The notes under the pieces were generated by a model. That model was not told the DNA's origin, searched no databases, and worked only from the letters and a program-made list of their open reading frames with translations. Shown here piece after piece: positions 14,376-22,821 of a stretch of 64,000 nt of DNA (the stretch's first letter is position 1; the number at the start of each line of letters is the position of its first letter). The translations under genes and the position numbers were made by a program. The DNA lies in assembly GCF_002999135.1 (NCBI RefSeq), contig NZ_CP027229.1:1933501-1997500 (forward strand), read 5' to 3'. Origin of the DNA: Capnocytophaga sp. oral taxon 878. Its GTDB lineage: Bacteria > Bacteroidota > Bacteroidia > Flavobacteriales > Flavobacteriaceae.

Positions 14376-15938
14376 TTAGAAATACTCTTTCATTGTTCTG
14401 ATGTCTAGATAACCTTTTTTACCTTTCTTTACAATCTGATAGAAAGAGTGAGTTTGGGGGTCTATTTTTTCGTATATAACCTTTTTATGCTGGGGGTAGA
14501 TACCTATCTTATTATCTTTGTAGAAATAGATAAGTCCATCCTTATGTTGCTGAATATTATCGTAGATGATAGGGAGCTGTTCTTTTCCTATGAGATGTGC
14601 TGAAGGATATTTGCGCACATTGCGTTTAAAAATATTTTCTTCTTCGTTTTCTTTATCCTCCTCTATTCCTTCAATATATAATTCTTTTTCTGAAATCTTT
14701 TGATAATTGTATTTGAACAGTCCGTATTTGTTCCCGCGTTGCACACGTATAAGCTCTGGGTGATGGTAAATGTTATCGACAAAAAAGTCATTATCATCCC
14801 ATTCAAAATACCTACTACCATTAATGAAAGAAAGTGTTTCATCGGCACTTCTATCAGAAAGATAGTTTCGTTTTTCGGCTTCGAACTCTGAAGCAAAGCC
14901 TCCAAAACCATAAAGCATATAATGTGGGTGTTCTGATTTTTCAGGGTCTTTTTTCAATGAATAACGACTTTCATATACTGTTCCGCAGAGTGAGTAACTG
15001 ATTCTTGGGAATTTTTCTATACGTTCGCCATCTATTGTGTAATATGCTGCCCCTTGCTTGTTAAGCATTTCAATGCCATCGCGGTAGAAATAAGCACTGC
15101 GCATCTCTTTGAACGATTTTTTTTGTAAGTAACTATCATAGAGTTCAAATTTGCTCCCTCTTCTGGTTATAATGCCAAATTTGTTATAATAGATTGTATC
15201 GTATCTGCCTGAAAGCACTTTTTCTTTATAGGTATTCATAAGCTCATAACGCTTGCCTTTGGGGCGAAGTATGAGATGCTCTTCTGGCTCATAATCGATA
15301 AAATCATCACTATAGGAGGAAGGGTATTGAGTTGGCGCAAGTATGGTTGTCTCTCTGTCGGTTAAAAACAAGGTTTTATCTTTTAAGGGTACTATAAAAC
15401 CCTCGATATTTTCTCCATCACTCAAGAGGTAAATGTTTCGCCCTTTTTTTAGATGGATAGTGTGTAGTGCATAATAATCTTTTCTTTGATAAAGTTTTTT
15501 TTCTTCTGTATCTATATCACATAACAGAGCCAAGTAAGGGTTAAGTATCTTGACAATTGTTTGAGTATTCTGGTCATAGATAGGAGGAAGTGTTTTAAAG
15601 ATTTTGCCTACAAAATCGCTGGGGGTAGTGCGTTGGATATCTTTGAGGTAGATAATTTTCTTATCGTCCTCTTTTATCTCGCTCAGGGTCTCTAAATACT
15701 CCTCATCATAATCAACCAATTTGAGATCGTAGACTTCGGTATCGGTATCTAGATTTTCATCTTCTTGAGACTCAAATTCTAACTCTAAAAACTTGTCTTT
15801 CTGTTTTTGAGCATAAAAATAAAGTCCCCCATCAGAGTCATAAGCGAGGATATCGATATGACGGGTTGAAGTTTCTTTTTGTGCTTGCGCTAAAGAAGTG
15901 AGCAAGATAGCAATGATAAGAGTGATGTTTTTTAACAT
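14376..15938 (-). CDS. Exported WG-repeat-like protein
   Basis: A 520-residue exported protein. The signal peptide (LTSLAQAQ) has a signal peptidase I site near residue 20. The mature part has repeated short units in which a Gly-Lys/Arg turn follows an aromatic strand (KGKRYELMNTYKEKV, RRGSKFELYDSYLQ, GNKYGLFKYNYQK, DNKIGIYPQHKKV), the pattern of WG-type beta-strand repeats, plus acidic insertions. I cannot name a family with certainty; it is probably periplasmic or surface-located. It is transcribed alone from a promoter at 15961-15990 in which an AATTAGCAA repeat provides the -33 element. Confidence 0.75.
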   Translation of the reverse strand: MLKNITLIIAILLTSLAQAQKETSTRHIDILAYDSDGGLYFYAQKQKDKFLELEFESQEDENLDTDTEVYDLKLVDYDEEYLETLSEIKEDDKKIIYLKDIQRTTPSDFVGKIFKTLPPIYDQNTQTIVKILNPYLALLCDIDTEEKKLYQRKDYYALHTIHLKKGRNIYLLSDGENIEGFIVPLKDKTLFLTDRETTILAPTQYPSSYSDDFIDYEPEEHLILRPKGKRYELMNTYKEKVLSGRYDTIYYNKFGIITRRGSKFELYDSYLQKKSFKEMRSAYFYRDGIEMLNKQGAAYYTIDGERIEKFPRISYSLCGTVYESRYSLKKDPEKSEHPHYMLYGFGGFASEFEAEKRNYLSDRSADETLSFINGSRYFEWDDNDFFVDNIYHHPELIRVQRGNKYGLFKYNYQKISEKELYIEGIEEDKENEEENIFKRNVRKYPSAHLIGKEQLPIIYDNIQQHKDGLIYFYKDNKIGIYPQHKKVIYEKIDPQTHSFYQIVKKGKKGYLDIRTMKEYF

Positions 15939-15960
15939 AACGTTCTAAGGTTTTTGTTGG

Positions 15961-15990
15961 CAAAGATAGTAATAATTTGCTAATTAGCAA
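15961..15990 (-). promoter_or_regulatory. Promoter of the 14376-15938 gene
   Basis: TATCTTTG (minus, 15961-15968) with TTG (15988-15990) at 19-base spacing. The TTG belongs to the first unit of the AATTAGCAAAT repeat tract. Confidence 0.75.
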
Positions 15991-16050
15991 ATGAGAAAAT
16001 TAGCAAATGAGGGAATTAGCAAATTAGCAAATGAGGGAATCAGCAAATTG
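15976..16050. repeat. AATTAGCAAAT short-sequence repeat tract
   Basis: Six irregular units of (T)TAGCAAAT(GAGG/GAGA) or CAGCAAATT follow each other. Single or paired units of the same motif recur at 61-70, 783-793, 1516-1556, 9405-9425, 11700-11735, 12268-12296, 23352-23368 and 41091-41100, usually in gaps and often at promoter -33 positions. Confidence 0.7.
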
Positions 16051-16076
16051 GGGGGATTTTTTTATAGCTTGTTGTG

Positions 16077-16250
16077 CTACGACTTCTGAATTTTAAGGTA
16101 GTTTTTAGCTTTTGTAGGTGGTATAAGAGTGCACCCGAATTGAGTTTTAGTATCAGTGGCTTCTAATTTGAACTGGTGACAATTTGACACCGTTTCATTT
16201 TCGTCTTTTTTGAGTAGTCTGAAATGGTGTGGGGCTTGGATTGTTGAAAT
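16077..16250 (-). pseudogene. Internally deleted dinD remnant
   Basis: The minus strand is open from about 16250 to TAG at 16077-16079. It reads RLLKKDENETVSNCHQFKLE (matching the Bro-N part of the 13371 gene, KKRLKEEGNETVTNCNALKLE) and then jumps to CTLIPPTKAKNYLKIQKS (matching its very end, VISPTKAEDLLKIEQL). About 150 residues between are missing, and so is the start. It lies just downstream of the sigma factor gene. With the repeat tract it accounts for the 15939-16251 gap. Confidence 0.75.
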
Positions 16251-16251
16251 C

Positions 16252-17472
16252 TTATTTCACTAATTGTTCTATCTGTTTTTGCAGTGTAGCGCGCTCGTTG
16301 GGTGATTTAGAGAGAGTAATCGCTTTTTGGTAGTGAGCAATAGCTTTTTGGTTATTGATATGGGTATATAAATATCCCAACAACTCGTGGTAGTAACGAT
16401 TGTTTTGCAGTCCTAATTTTTCAGCCTCGACAATAGCTTTTTCTTTGCCGTATACCTTTCCGTAAGTAAAAGTCCTATTTAAGGCTATTACAGAAGAATA
16501 TTCGATGATAATTAGTTGGTTATATAAGCGGAGAATATACTCCCACTTGTTTTCATCGGTGGGGGTAGTATGCCAATAGGCAATACCTGCTTCCAAGTGA
16601 TATTTAGAGATTTGTGATCCTTCGCAGGCTTTTACTAAGTAATAGTTGCCTCTGTGTATAAGTTCTTTATCCCATTTGCTTTTATCTTGTTGTTCATAAA
16701 GAGTGTTTTCACCTGTGGTATTGATACGAGCTTCAAGTCTGGAACTTTGGAAACACATTAGTGATAAAAGAGCATTCACTTGGGGGGTATCAGTTTGGGG
16801 GTGTTCGGCAAGTAAGAGCGTAAGGCGCAAGGCTTCTTTGCAGAACTCCTTTCGTATGAATTGATTGTTGGTTTCGGAAAAATAGCCTTCATTGAAAAAT
16901 AAGTACAAACAGCGCAATACGGTTTCTAATCGGGTTTGTATATCGGTTGGGCTTACGGTTTTGATTTGAAAATGGTGCTCTCTGAGCTTGCTTTTAGCCC
17001 TAAGAAGTCGTTTTTTTATCGTTTCGGTATGGGTGAGTAGGGCATTGGCAATCTCTTCGACTGTAAAACCACAGAGTATTTGCAAAGCCAAACTTATTTG
17101 TGACTCTACAGAAATAGAAGGGTCGCAGATATTGAAAAGCATTTCTAACTGACTGTCGTTTATTTCAGAAGTTTCAAAAGTAAGTTCTTCGCTTTTTTCA
17201 GTAGGTGTAAGTGCCTTTTTTACTTTATCTTCAAATATAGCTACGTGTTTTTCATAGTCTTTAGCTTTGTTTTTGGCGACGGTATAAAGCCACGCAGTAG
17301 GGTTGGGAGGCAAGGGCTCATTTTCCCACAATTCATAGGCTTTTAGGAAAGTATCACTTACAATATCTTCAGCGATTTCCAAATGAGAAAAGCCAAAATG
17401 GCGACATAAGACTGCCACCATTTTAGCGTATTCTTTTCGAAATAAATCGGATAAAAGTTGTGAGTGAGGCAT
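16252..17472 (-). CDS. ECF sigma factor with DUF6596-type C-terminus (ECF42-like)
   Basis: A 406-residue sigma-70 family factor. Residues about 10-90 are region 2 (HLEIAEDIVSDTFLKAYELW, PTAWLYTVAKNKAKD); about 125-175 are region 4 (ISLALQILCGFTVEEIANAL, TIKKRLLRAKSKLR). The long helical C-terminal extension (LETVLRCLYLFFNEGYF, then TPR-like SVIALNRTFTYGKV and LLGYLYTH) is typical of the group that pairs with DGPF/YCII proteins. The partner gene lies one base upstream (17474-17818), as in other bacteria. There is no anti-sigma gene; the C-terminal extension is thought to control activity in this group. The operon promoter (17874) is of the household type. Confidence 0.9.
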   Translation of the reverse strand: MPHSQLLSDLFRKEYAKMVAVLCRHFGFSHLEIAEDIVSDTFLKAYELWENEPLPPNPTAWLYTVAKNKAKDYEKHVAIFEDKVKKALTPTEKSEELTFETSEINDSQLEMLFNICDPSISVESQISLALQILCGFTVEEIANALLTHTETIKKRLLRAKSKLREHHFQIKTVSPTDIQTRLETVLRCLYLFFNEGYFSETNNQFIRKEFCKEALRLTLLLAEHPQTDTPQVNALLSLMCFQSSRLEARINTTGENTLYEQQDKSKWDKELIHRGNYYLVKACEGSQISKYHLEAGIAYWHTTPTDENKWEYILRLYNQLIIIEYSSVIALNRTFTYGKVYGKEKAIVEAEKLGLQNNRYYHELLGYLYTHINNQKAIAHYQKAITLSKSPNERATLQKQIEQLVK

Positions 17473-17473
17473 T

Positions 17474-17818
17474 TTAATCTCTTTTTAGCACTTCACGCAC
17501 TTCGATGCTACCTCCTACTTGTTCAAAAATAGGGTTAGCTTTAGCCATTTCTACTGCTTCATCAATGTTTTCGGCTTTCACTACTACATAGCCACTGATA
17601 AACTCTTTAATTTCGGTAAAAGGTCCATCGGTTACAACCTTATCGGCTTTGATAGTTTTGGCACTGCCTGCTATAGGCAAAAGGGTATTGCCTTTGTCGG
17701 CTAATTTGTTTTGTGAAGCGATACCCGCAAGCCAATTCATACGTTCTTGCATTTGCTCGGGAGTAGGTTTGAAATCAGCGATGTTGTTCAAACGAAAAAT
17801 CAATACAAAATCTTTCAT
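17474..17818 (-). CDS. DGPF/YCII-domain protein
   Basis: A 114-residue cytoplasmic protein of the YCII-related superfamily with the hallmark VVTDGPFTEIKEFISGY (about residues 62-78) and an N-terminal MKDFVLIFRLNN. The ferredoxin-like fold is expected to be dimeric; its ligand is unknown. It is the upstream partner of the ECF sigma factor, with only one base between them, and this pairing is the main clue to its role (signal input or a target of the sigma factor). It is transcribed from the promoter at 17874-17903. Confidence 0.92.
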   Translation of the reverse strand: MKDFVLIFRLNNIADFKPTPEQMQERMNWLAGIASQNKLADKGNTLLPIAGSAKTIKADKVVTDGPFTEIKEFISGYVVVKAENIDEAVEMAKANPIFEQVGGSIEVREVLKRD

Positions 17819-17873
17819 ACGTTTTTTAATTTAATGTTATACCCCTATAACGATTGAATTTTCTCTATGGGGA

Positions 17874-17903
17874 CAAAGATATAAAATAATTTACAATTGA
17901 CAA
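17874..17903 (-). promoter_or_regulatory. Promoter of the DGPF-sigma operon
   Basis: TATCTTTG (minus, 17874-17881) with TTG (17901-17903), spacing 19. Confidence 0.75.
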
Positions 17904-18011
17904 TTAACAAAAAAATGTGTGAATGTGACTCATTTGAGGGGGATGGAGGGGCTGTGTAGGGGTATTTATGGGGTTAGTATTAGGGTGGTGGTAGGGCTTG
18001 GTGAAAATGAA

Positions 18012-18290
18012 GAAAATGCAATGTTTTGGGGATTTTGTTGCGAATTTGGCAAAGGGAAGGTTGGGAAATGAAAGGGCTGATAATCAGTGAAGTAATGTTT
18101 ATCTTTCGTTTATAGTTCGTTTATCCTTCGTTATAGGTTCGTTCATCTTAGGGGATAGCTGTATGGTAGCTGGGGTGGGCTTGATAGGAGAATAAGCTGG
18201 TTATGAAGGGGTTGCGGTTTTTGTAAAAAAGTGAAATGGGGGGTGGTGATTTTTGAATTATTCGCAATAAAAATGAGTATTTGGCAAAAG
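18012..18290. repeat. Composite intergenic repeat, copy B (forward orientation)
   Basis: Blocks in order: GAAAATGCAATGTTTTGGGG and TTGTTGCGAATTTGGCAAAG (18012-18056), CTGATAATCAG (18077-18087), the core of 11-base units (18099-18149; CTTTCGTTTATAGTTCG, TTTATCCTTCGTTATAGG), and GAATTATTCGCAATAAAAATGAG (about 18255-18275). Purine-rich filler follows to about 18380. This fills the 17819-18504 gap together with two promoters. Confidence 0.75.
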
Positions 18291-18408
18291 ATAAGAGGTA
18301 GGAGATTATATAGGGGCGGTTTTTAGGTTTTGGGGGAGGGATGGAAATGGTTAAATGAGGGTGTTGTAAATATTTGATGCATTTGACCATTTTTTACTAA
18401 AATATTCA

Positions 18409-18437
18409 TTGCCAATTAATATTTTTTTGTACTTTTG
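18409..18437 (+). promoter_or_regulatory. mre operon promoter
   Basis: TTG (18409-18411) and TACTTTTG (18430-18437) are 18 bases apart. The leader before mreB is about 60 nt. Confidence 0.75.
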
Positions 18438-18504
18438 CGCCCACGAATAGAAGTGTTTTACACTTAAACTGATTTTATAAGATTTTTAAATAGCAATTAG
18501 AAAT

Positions 18505-19533
18505 ATGGGTTTTTTTGATTTCTTGACAGAAGAAATAGCTATTGACTTGGGTACAGCTAATACGCTTATTATCCATAATGATAGAGTGGTGGTGGATAGT
18601 CCGTCGATAGTAGCATTGGATAGGACGACTAAAAAGATTATAGCCGTAGGGCAAGAGGCGCGGTTAATGCAAGGGAAGACACACCCGAGCATCAGTACTA
18701 TACGCCCCTTGAAAGATGGTGTAATTGCGGATTTTGATGCATCGGAACAGATGATTAGCATGCTCATTAAGAGTATCCCGGCGCTTAAGAAACGCTTCTT
18801 TTCACCTTCATTGCGTATGGTAGTGTGTATCCCTTCGGGCATTACGGAGGTGGAGACACGTGCTGTAAGGGAATCATGCGAGCGAGTGAACGGTAAGGAT
18901 ATTTACCTTGTACACGAGCCTATGGCTGCGGCTGTAGGTATAGGACTGGATATTATGCAGCCTAAAGGTAATATGATTATTGATATAGGGGGTGGTACGA
19001 CTGAAATAGCTGTGATTGCCCTTGGTGGGATAGTGTGCGACAAATCGGTTAAGATTGCGGGGGATATATTCAACTCGGATATTGTACACTATATGCGTAC
19101 GCAACACAACCTGTATGTAGGCGAAAGTACTGCTGAGAATATAAAGATTACAGTGGGTGCAGCGACAGAAGATTTGGACGCTCCGCCAGAAGATATTATG
19201 GTACAAGGCCGTGACTTGCTTACTGGGAAACCAAAGCAGGTGCAGGTATCGTACCGTGAAATGGTGAAGGCACTGGATAAATCAATCCTTCGTATAGAGG
19301 ATGCGATTATGGAGACCTTATCACAAACCCCGCCTGAGCTGGCTGCTGATATCTATAACACTGGTATTTATATGGCCGGTGGTGGTGCTATGCTACGCGG
19401 TTTGGACAAGCGTATTTCACTAAAAACAGACTTACCTGTGTATGTGGCTGAAGACCCATTACGTGCCGTAGTGCGTGGTACTGGGATTACGCTGAAGAAT
19501 ATTAATAAATTCAAAAGTATTTTACTTAAGTAA
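18505..19533 (+). CDS. mreB: Rod shape-determining protein MreB
   Basis: An actin-like ATPase that polymerises under the inner membrane and organises cell-wall synthesis along the rod. The 342-residue length is normal. The phosphate-1 motif DLGTANTLI is near the N-terminus (residues 12-20). The phosphate-2 loop IDIGGGTTEIAVIALGG (about 160-176) and the adenosine motif MAGGGAMLRGLDK near the C-terminus are all intact. It opens the cell-shape operon (mreB-mreC-mreD-mrdA) and has its own promoter. Confidence 0.98.
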   Translation: MGFFDFLTEEIAIDLGTANTLIIHNDRVVVDSPSIVALDRTTKKIIAVGQEARLMQGKTHPSISTIRPLKDGVIADFDASEQMISMLIKSIPALKKRFFSPSLRMVVCIPSGITEVETRAVRESCERVNGKDIYLVHEPMAAAVGIGLDIMQPKGNMIIDIGGGTTEIAVIALGGIVCDKSVKIAGDIFNSDIVHYMRTQHNLYVGESTAENIKITVGAATEDLDAPPEDIMVQGRDLLTGKPKQVQVSYREMVKALDKSILRIEDAIMETLSQTPPELAADIYNTGIYMAGGGAMLRGLDKRISLKTDLPVYVAEDPLRAVVRGTGITLKNINKFKSILLK

Positions 19534-19557
19534 GAGAAAAGCGGTAAGAGATAGAAG

Positions 19558-20394
19558 ATGAATCAAATCATACAATTCTTTATACGGACGAGGGACTTTT
19601 TTGTGTTCTTGGGGCTGTTTATAGTGGCTATTGGTTTGGTTTTCAGAAGTAATTATTACCCTCAGAGTGTTTATATCAACTCGGCAAATGATGTAACTGG
19701 CAAGTTGTATGCTTTTGGCAACTACTGGTCGGGATACTTTCATTTGCGCAGTGAGAATGAGCATTTGGCGGAAGAGAATAGGCAGTTACACAAACAAGTG
19801 CTGCTATTGGAACAAGCCTTGAAACAAGTGCCATTGGCGGACTCGTTGGCCTTTGTGAAAGCTGATAGTGTGAAGTATAAGGTGTTCAAAGCTAATGTAA
19901 TTAAAAATAGTTATAGGCTGAACAAGAATTATCTGACTATTGATAAAGGTACTGCCGATGGAGTGAAGCAGGATATGGGAGTTGTTTCGCCGCGAGGGAT
20001 AGTAGGAATTGTAGAAAACACATCGGGACGCTTTGCAACAGTACAAAGCGTGCTGAACACCCAATCGGCACTGAACGTAATGGTAAAGCGCACGGGGCAT
20101 TTTGGATCATTGCGCTGGGATACCAAACAAGTGAATGTAGTACAACTACTGGAAGTGCCTAATATAGTACCTATACAGAATGGCGATACAATAGTAACGG
20201 GAGGGATGTCCAACATCTTTCCGAAGGGTTTGCCTGTGGGCAAGATAGTGCATTTTGAGAAGAGCAAGCTAGATAATACTTTCTTGATAGATGTGCTTCT
20301 TTTTGCTGATATGGCGAGCCTTGATTACGTGTATATTATAGAGGATACCGACCGTAAGGCGATTAATGAATTAGAAAAACAGAACCCTAAATGA
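19558..20394 (+). CDS. mreC: Rod shape-determining protein MreC
   Basis: A bitopic inner-membrane protein that links MreB and MreD to the periplasmic synthases. One membrane segment lies at about 13-32 (FFVFLGLFIVAIGLVF), followed by a coiled coil (LHLRSENEHLAEENRQLHKQ) and the two beta barrels of the periplasmic domain (VVSPRGIVGIVENTSGRFATV; GDTIVTGGMSNIFPKGLPVG). The 278-residue length is typical. It starts 24 bases after mreB and its last codon overlaps mreD by 4 bases (ATGA). Confidence 0.96.
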   Translation: MNQIIQFFIRTRDFFVFLGLFIVAIGLVFRSNYYPQSVYINSANDVTGKLYAFGNYWSGYFHLRSENEHLAEENRQLHKQVLLLEQALKQVPLADSLAFVKADSVKYKVFKANVIKNSYRLNKNYLTIDKGTADGVKQDMGVVSPRGIVGIVENTSGRFATVQSVLNTQSALNVMVKRTGHFGSLRWDTKQVNVVQLLEVPNIVPIQNGDTIVTGGMSNIFPKGLPVGKIVHFEKSKLDNTFLIDVLLFADMASLDYVYIIEDTDRKAINELEKQNPK

Positions 20395-20897
20395 ATCACC
20401 CACTAGTAAAGAATACATTTTTGTTTGTGTTGTTGGTGCTCTTGCAGGGGCTTATCTTCAACAATATAGCTTATTGGGGTTATGTAAACCCGATGATCTA
20501 TATTGTTTTTTTGTTGGTAGCACCTTATAGAGAGAATAAAACCCCTTACCTGCTATTGGCGTTCTTCTTAGGGCTTTGTATAGATATTTTTTCTAATACT
20601 GGTGGGTTGCACGCTGCGTGTAGTGTATTTATAGCTTATTTGCGATCGCCTATACTACATATTGTTTTTGGCAAGAATTTTGAGTATCAGGAATTAGATT
20701 TATTTATGTATCCTTTTACCAAAGTACTTAGCTATACCACAATGATGGTAGTGTTACACCACCTATTGTTCTACTTTTTGGAGGTATTTAACTTCAATCA
20801 TTTGTTACTTACCTTAGTGAAAATTGTAGGGGCATCGGTGTTCACTATTATAGTGTGTGTGCTATTCATTTACTTGTTTAGCGGGAAAAAGAAATGA
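20391..20897 (+). CDS. mreD: Rod shape-determining protein MreD
   Basis: A 168-residue inner-membrane protein with about five hydrophobic helices (for example TFLFVLLVLLQGLIF, YLLLAFFLGLCIDIFS). The segment GLCIDIFSNTGGLHAACSVF fits the MreD signature. It partners MreC in the elongation complex. The start codon overlaps the mreC stop and its own stop overlaps the mrdA start (ATGA), so the three are translationally coupled. Confidence 0.93.
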   Translation: MNHPLVKNTFLFVLLVLLQGLIFNNIAYWGYVNPMIYIVFLLVAPYRENKTPYLLLAFFLGLCIDIFSNTGGLHAACSVFIAYLRSPILHIVFGKNFEYQELDLFMYPFTKVLSYTTMMVVLHHLLFYFLEVFNFNHLLLTLVKIVGASVFTIIVCVLFIYLFSGKKK

Positions 20898-22756
20898 GAA
20901 AATACCTATTACCATCTATAATTATCATCACAGCGGTTGTAATACTGTTACGGTTGTTCTTTTTGCAGATAGTGTTTCACGATGAGAATACTTCGGGCAT
21001 TGATAACATAGCTATTGAAACAGTATACGATTACCCTGAGCGCGGTTATATTTACGACCGCAACGGGGAGCTATTGGTATCCAACCAGCCGGCTTATGAT
21101 GTGATGGTAATACCTGCTGAGGTAAAACATCTGGATACCCTTGAACTGAGTAGCCTACTGGAACTTAGCAAAGAAGATTTTAAACAACGACTACAAAAAG
21201 CCCGTGACTACTCACGCAAGAAACCTTCGGTAATAGTGCATCAGCTATCAAAAGATGATTATGCTGTGTTACAAGAAAAGCTGCGCAAGTTTGAAGGTTT
21301 TTACATACAGAAACGTATGTTACGCAGCTATCTTACTCATAATGCTGGCAACGTGCTGGGATACATAAGCGAGGTGAACGAATGGGAGCTGAAGAAAAAC
21401 CCTTACTACCTTGCAGGGGAACTGATAGGACGCAGCGGAGTAGAGAAACAATACGAAGAATTTTTGCGGGGAAAGAAAGGGGTACAATACTTCCAAAAAG
21501 ACAAGCACAATGCTGCTATTGAGCGGTATAAAAACGGTGCTTTAGATACCCTTCCTATTATGGGGCAGCCTTTGCAGCTAACAATAGATATAGGTTTGCA
21601 GGCTTATGGCGAACTGCTGATGCAGAAAAAGCACGGTGGTATTGTGGCTATTGAACCTAAAACTGGTGAGTTACTTGCTTTGGTATCGGCACCTTCATTT
21701 GATCCTGCTTTATTAGTAGGGCGTGACCGCTCTAAGAACTATACTGCCCTTTACAATGACTCGATAGCTAAGCCTCTTTACGACCGGACTCTGCTAGCAG
21801 AATATCCTCCTGGATCACCTTTTAAAGTAGTAAATGCCCTTATTGGACTACAAGAAGGCGTAATTACCCCACAAAGTGTATTTGGGTGTGGTGGAGGTTA
21901 TCGTTATGGTGGACATATTATGCGTTGCCACTGCGGACGAGGCTCTAATGACCTATTATATGGCATAGCATTATCATGTAATGCATATTTTGCTAATACC
22001 TATAAACGTGCTATTGATATGAAAAGCACCTCGGCAGTAGGCATGGACAAATGGAATGCGCACGTACGCAGTTTTGGGTTGGGAGGATTTCTGGGATCGG
22101 ACTTACCTACAGGACGTGCTGGAAAAGTGCCTAACACTGCTTTGTACGACAAGGTATACGGAGCTAATAGATGGAGCGGTACTACTAATATTTCTAACGC
22201 TATTGGGCAAGGTGAGATACTTACTACCCCTATACAATTGGCTAATGTAATGGCTGCTATTGCCAATAAAGGCTATTTCTACACCCCTCATATTGTAAAA
22301 AAGATAGATAACAAACAAACCCCTTTTGAAGAATATACCGTACCTAAGCATACTACTATAGACTCTAAGCACTTTGACCCTGTAATTAAAGGGATGAATA
22401 TGGCATACTTGGCAGGTACTGCACGTCGCACCCAAATAGATGGGATAAATATAGCTGCTAAGACCGGAACTGCTGAGAACTTCATCAGGGTAAATGGGAA
22501 GCGAATGCAACTTACAGACCACTCAATATTTGTAGCTTTTGCACCTGTGGAAGACCCCAAAATAGCAATTGCTGTATTTGTGGAGAATGGTTACTACGGT
22601 GCCCGTGTAGCTGGGCCCATAGCCTCGCTAATGATTGAAAAATACCTAAAAGGTGAAGTGTACCGCTGTGACCTTGAACAGCAGATGCTAGAAAAGAGTC
22701 TTGAACACGAATATATGAAGCCTTATTCGGGACAGAAGTTTTATATTAATCAGTAG
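20894..22756 (+). CDS. mrdA: Penicillin-binding protein 2
   Basis: The class B transpeptidase of the elongation complex, cross-linking peptidoglycan in the periplasm. It has 620 residues, with an N-terminal membrane anchor (about 5-24), a dimerisation domain (YPERGYIYDRNGELLVSNQP) and a C-terminal transpeptidase. The active-site motifs are intact: Ser308-x-x-Lys311 (PPGSPFK), Ser361-Cys-Asn363 and Lys523-Thr-Gly (KTGTAEN). It is coupled to mreD by a 4-base overlap. In many Bacteroidetes rodA follows directly; here maf follows instead, so the glycosyltransferase partner must be encoded elsewhere. Confidence 0.97.
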   Translation: MRKYLLPSIIIITAVVILLRLFFLQIVFHDENTSGIDNIAIETVYDYPERGYIYDRNGELLVSNQPAYDVMVIPAEVKHLDTLELSSLLELSKEDFKQRLQKARDYSRKKPSVIVHQLSKDDYAVLQEKLRKFEGFYIQKRMLRSYLTHNAGNVLGYISEVNEWELKKNPYYLAGELIGRSGVEKQYEEFLRGKKGVQYFQKDKHNAAIERYKNGALDTLPIMGQPLQLTIDIGLQAYGELLMQKKHGGIVAIEPKTGELLALVSAPSFDPALLVGRDRSKNYTALYNDSIAKPLYDRTLLAEYPPGSPFKVVNALIGLQEGVITPQSVFGCGGGYRYGGHIMRCHCGRGSNDLLYGIALSCNAYFANTYKRAIDMKSTSAVGMDKWNAHVRSFGLGGFLGSDLPTGRAGKVPNTALYDKVYGANRWSGTTNISNAIGQGEILTTPIQLANVMAAIANKGYFYTPHIVKKIDNKQTPFEEYTVPKHTTIDSKHFDPVIKGMNMAYLAGTARRTQIDGINIAAKTGTAENFIRVNGKRMQLTDHSIFVAFAPVEDPKIAIAVFVENGYYGARVAGPIASLMIEKYLKGEVYRCDLEQQMLEKSLEHEYMKPYSGQKFYINQ

Positions 22757-22821
22757 GGGGAAGCTATAAATAGGGTGCTTTTACCTAATTAAAAAACAAT
22801 ACTACTGAAAAAAATCATTGA

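Noticed and set aside
14663..14911. 82-codon ORF inside the WG-like gene
   Set aside because: It is on the same strand but another frame within a long, signal-bearing gene. It has no promoter or family resemblance.
18148..18390. 80-codon minus-strand ORF before mreB
   Set aside because: It lies entirely in repeat copy B and its purine-rich tail and is Pro/Ser/Tyr-rich filler.
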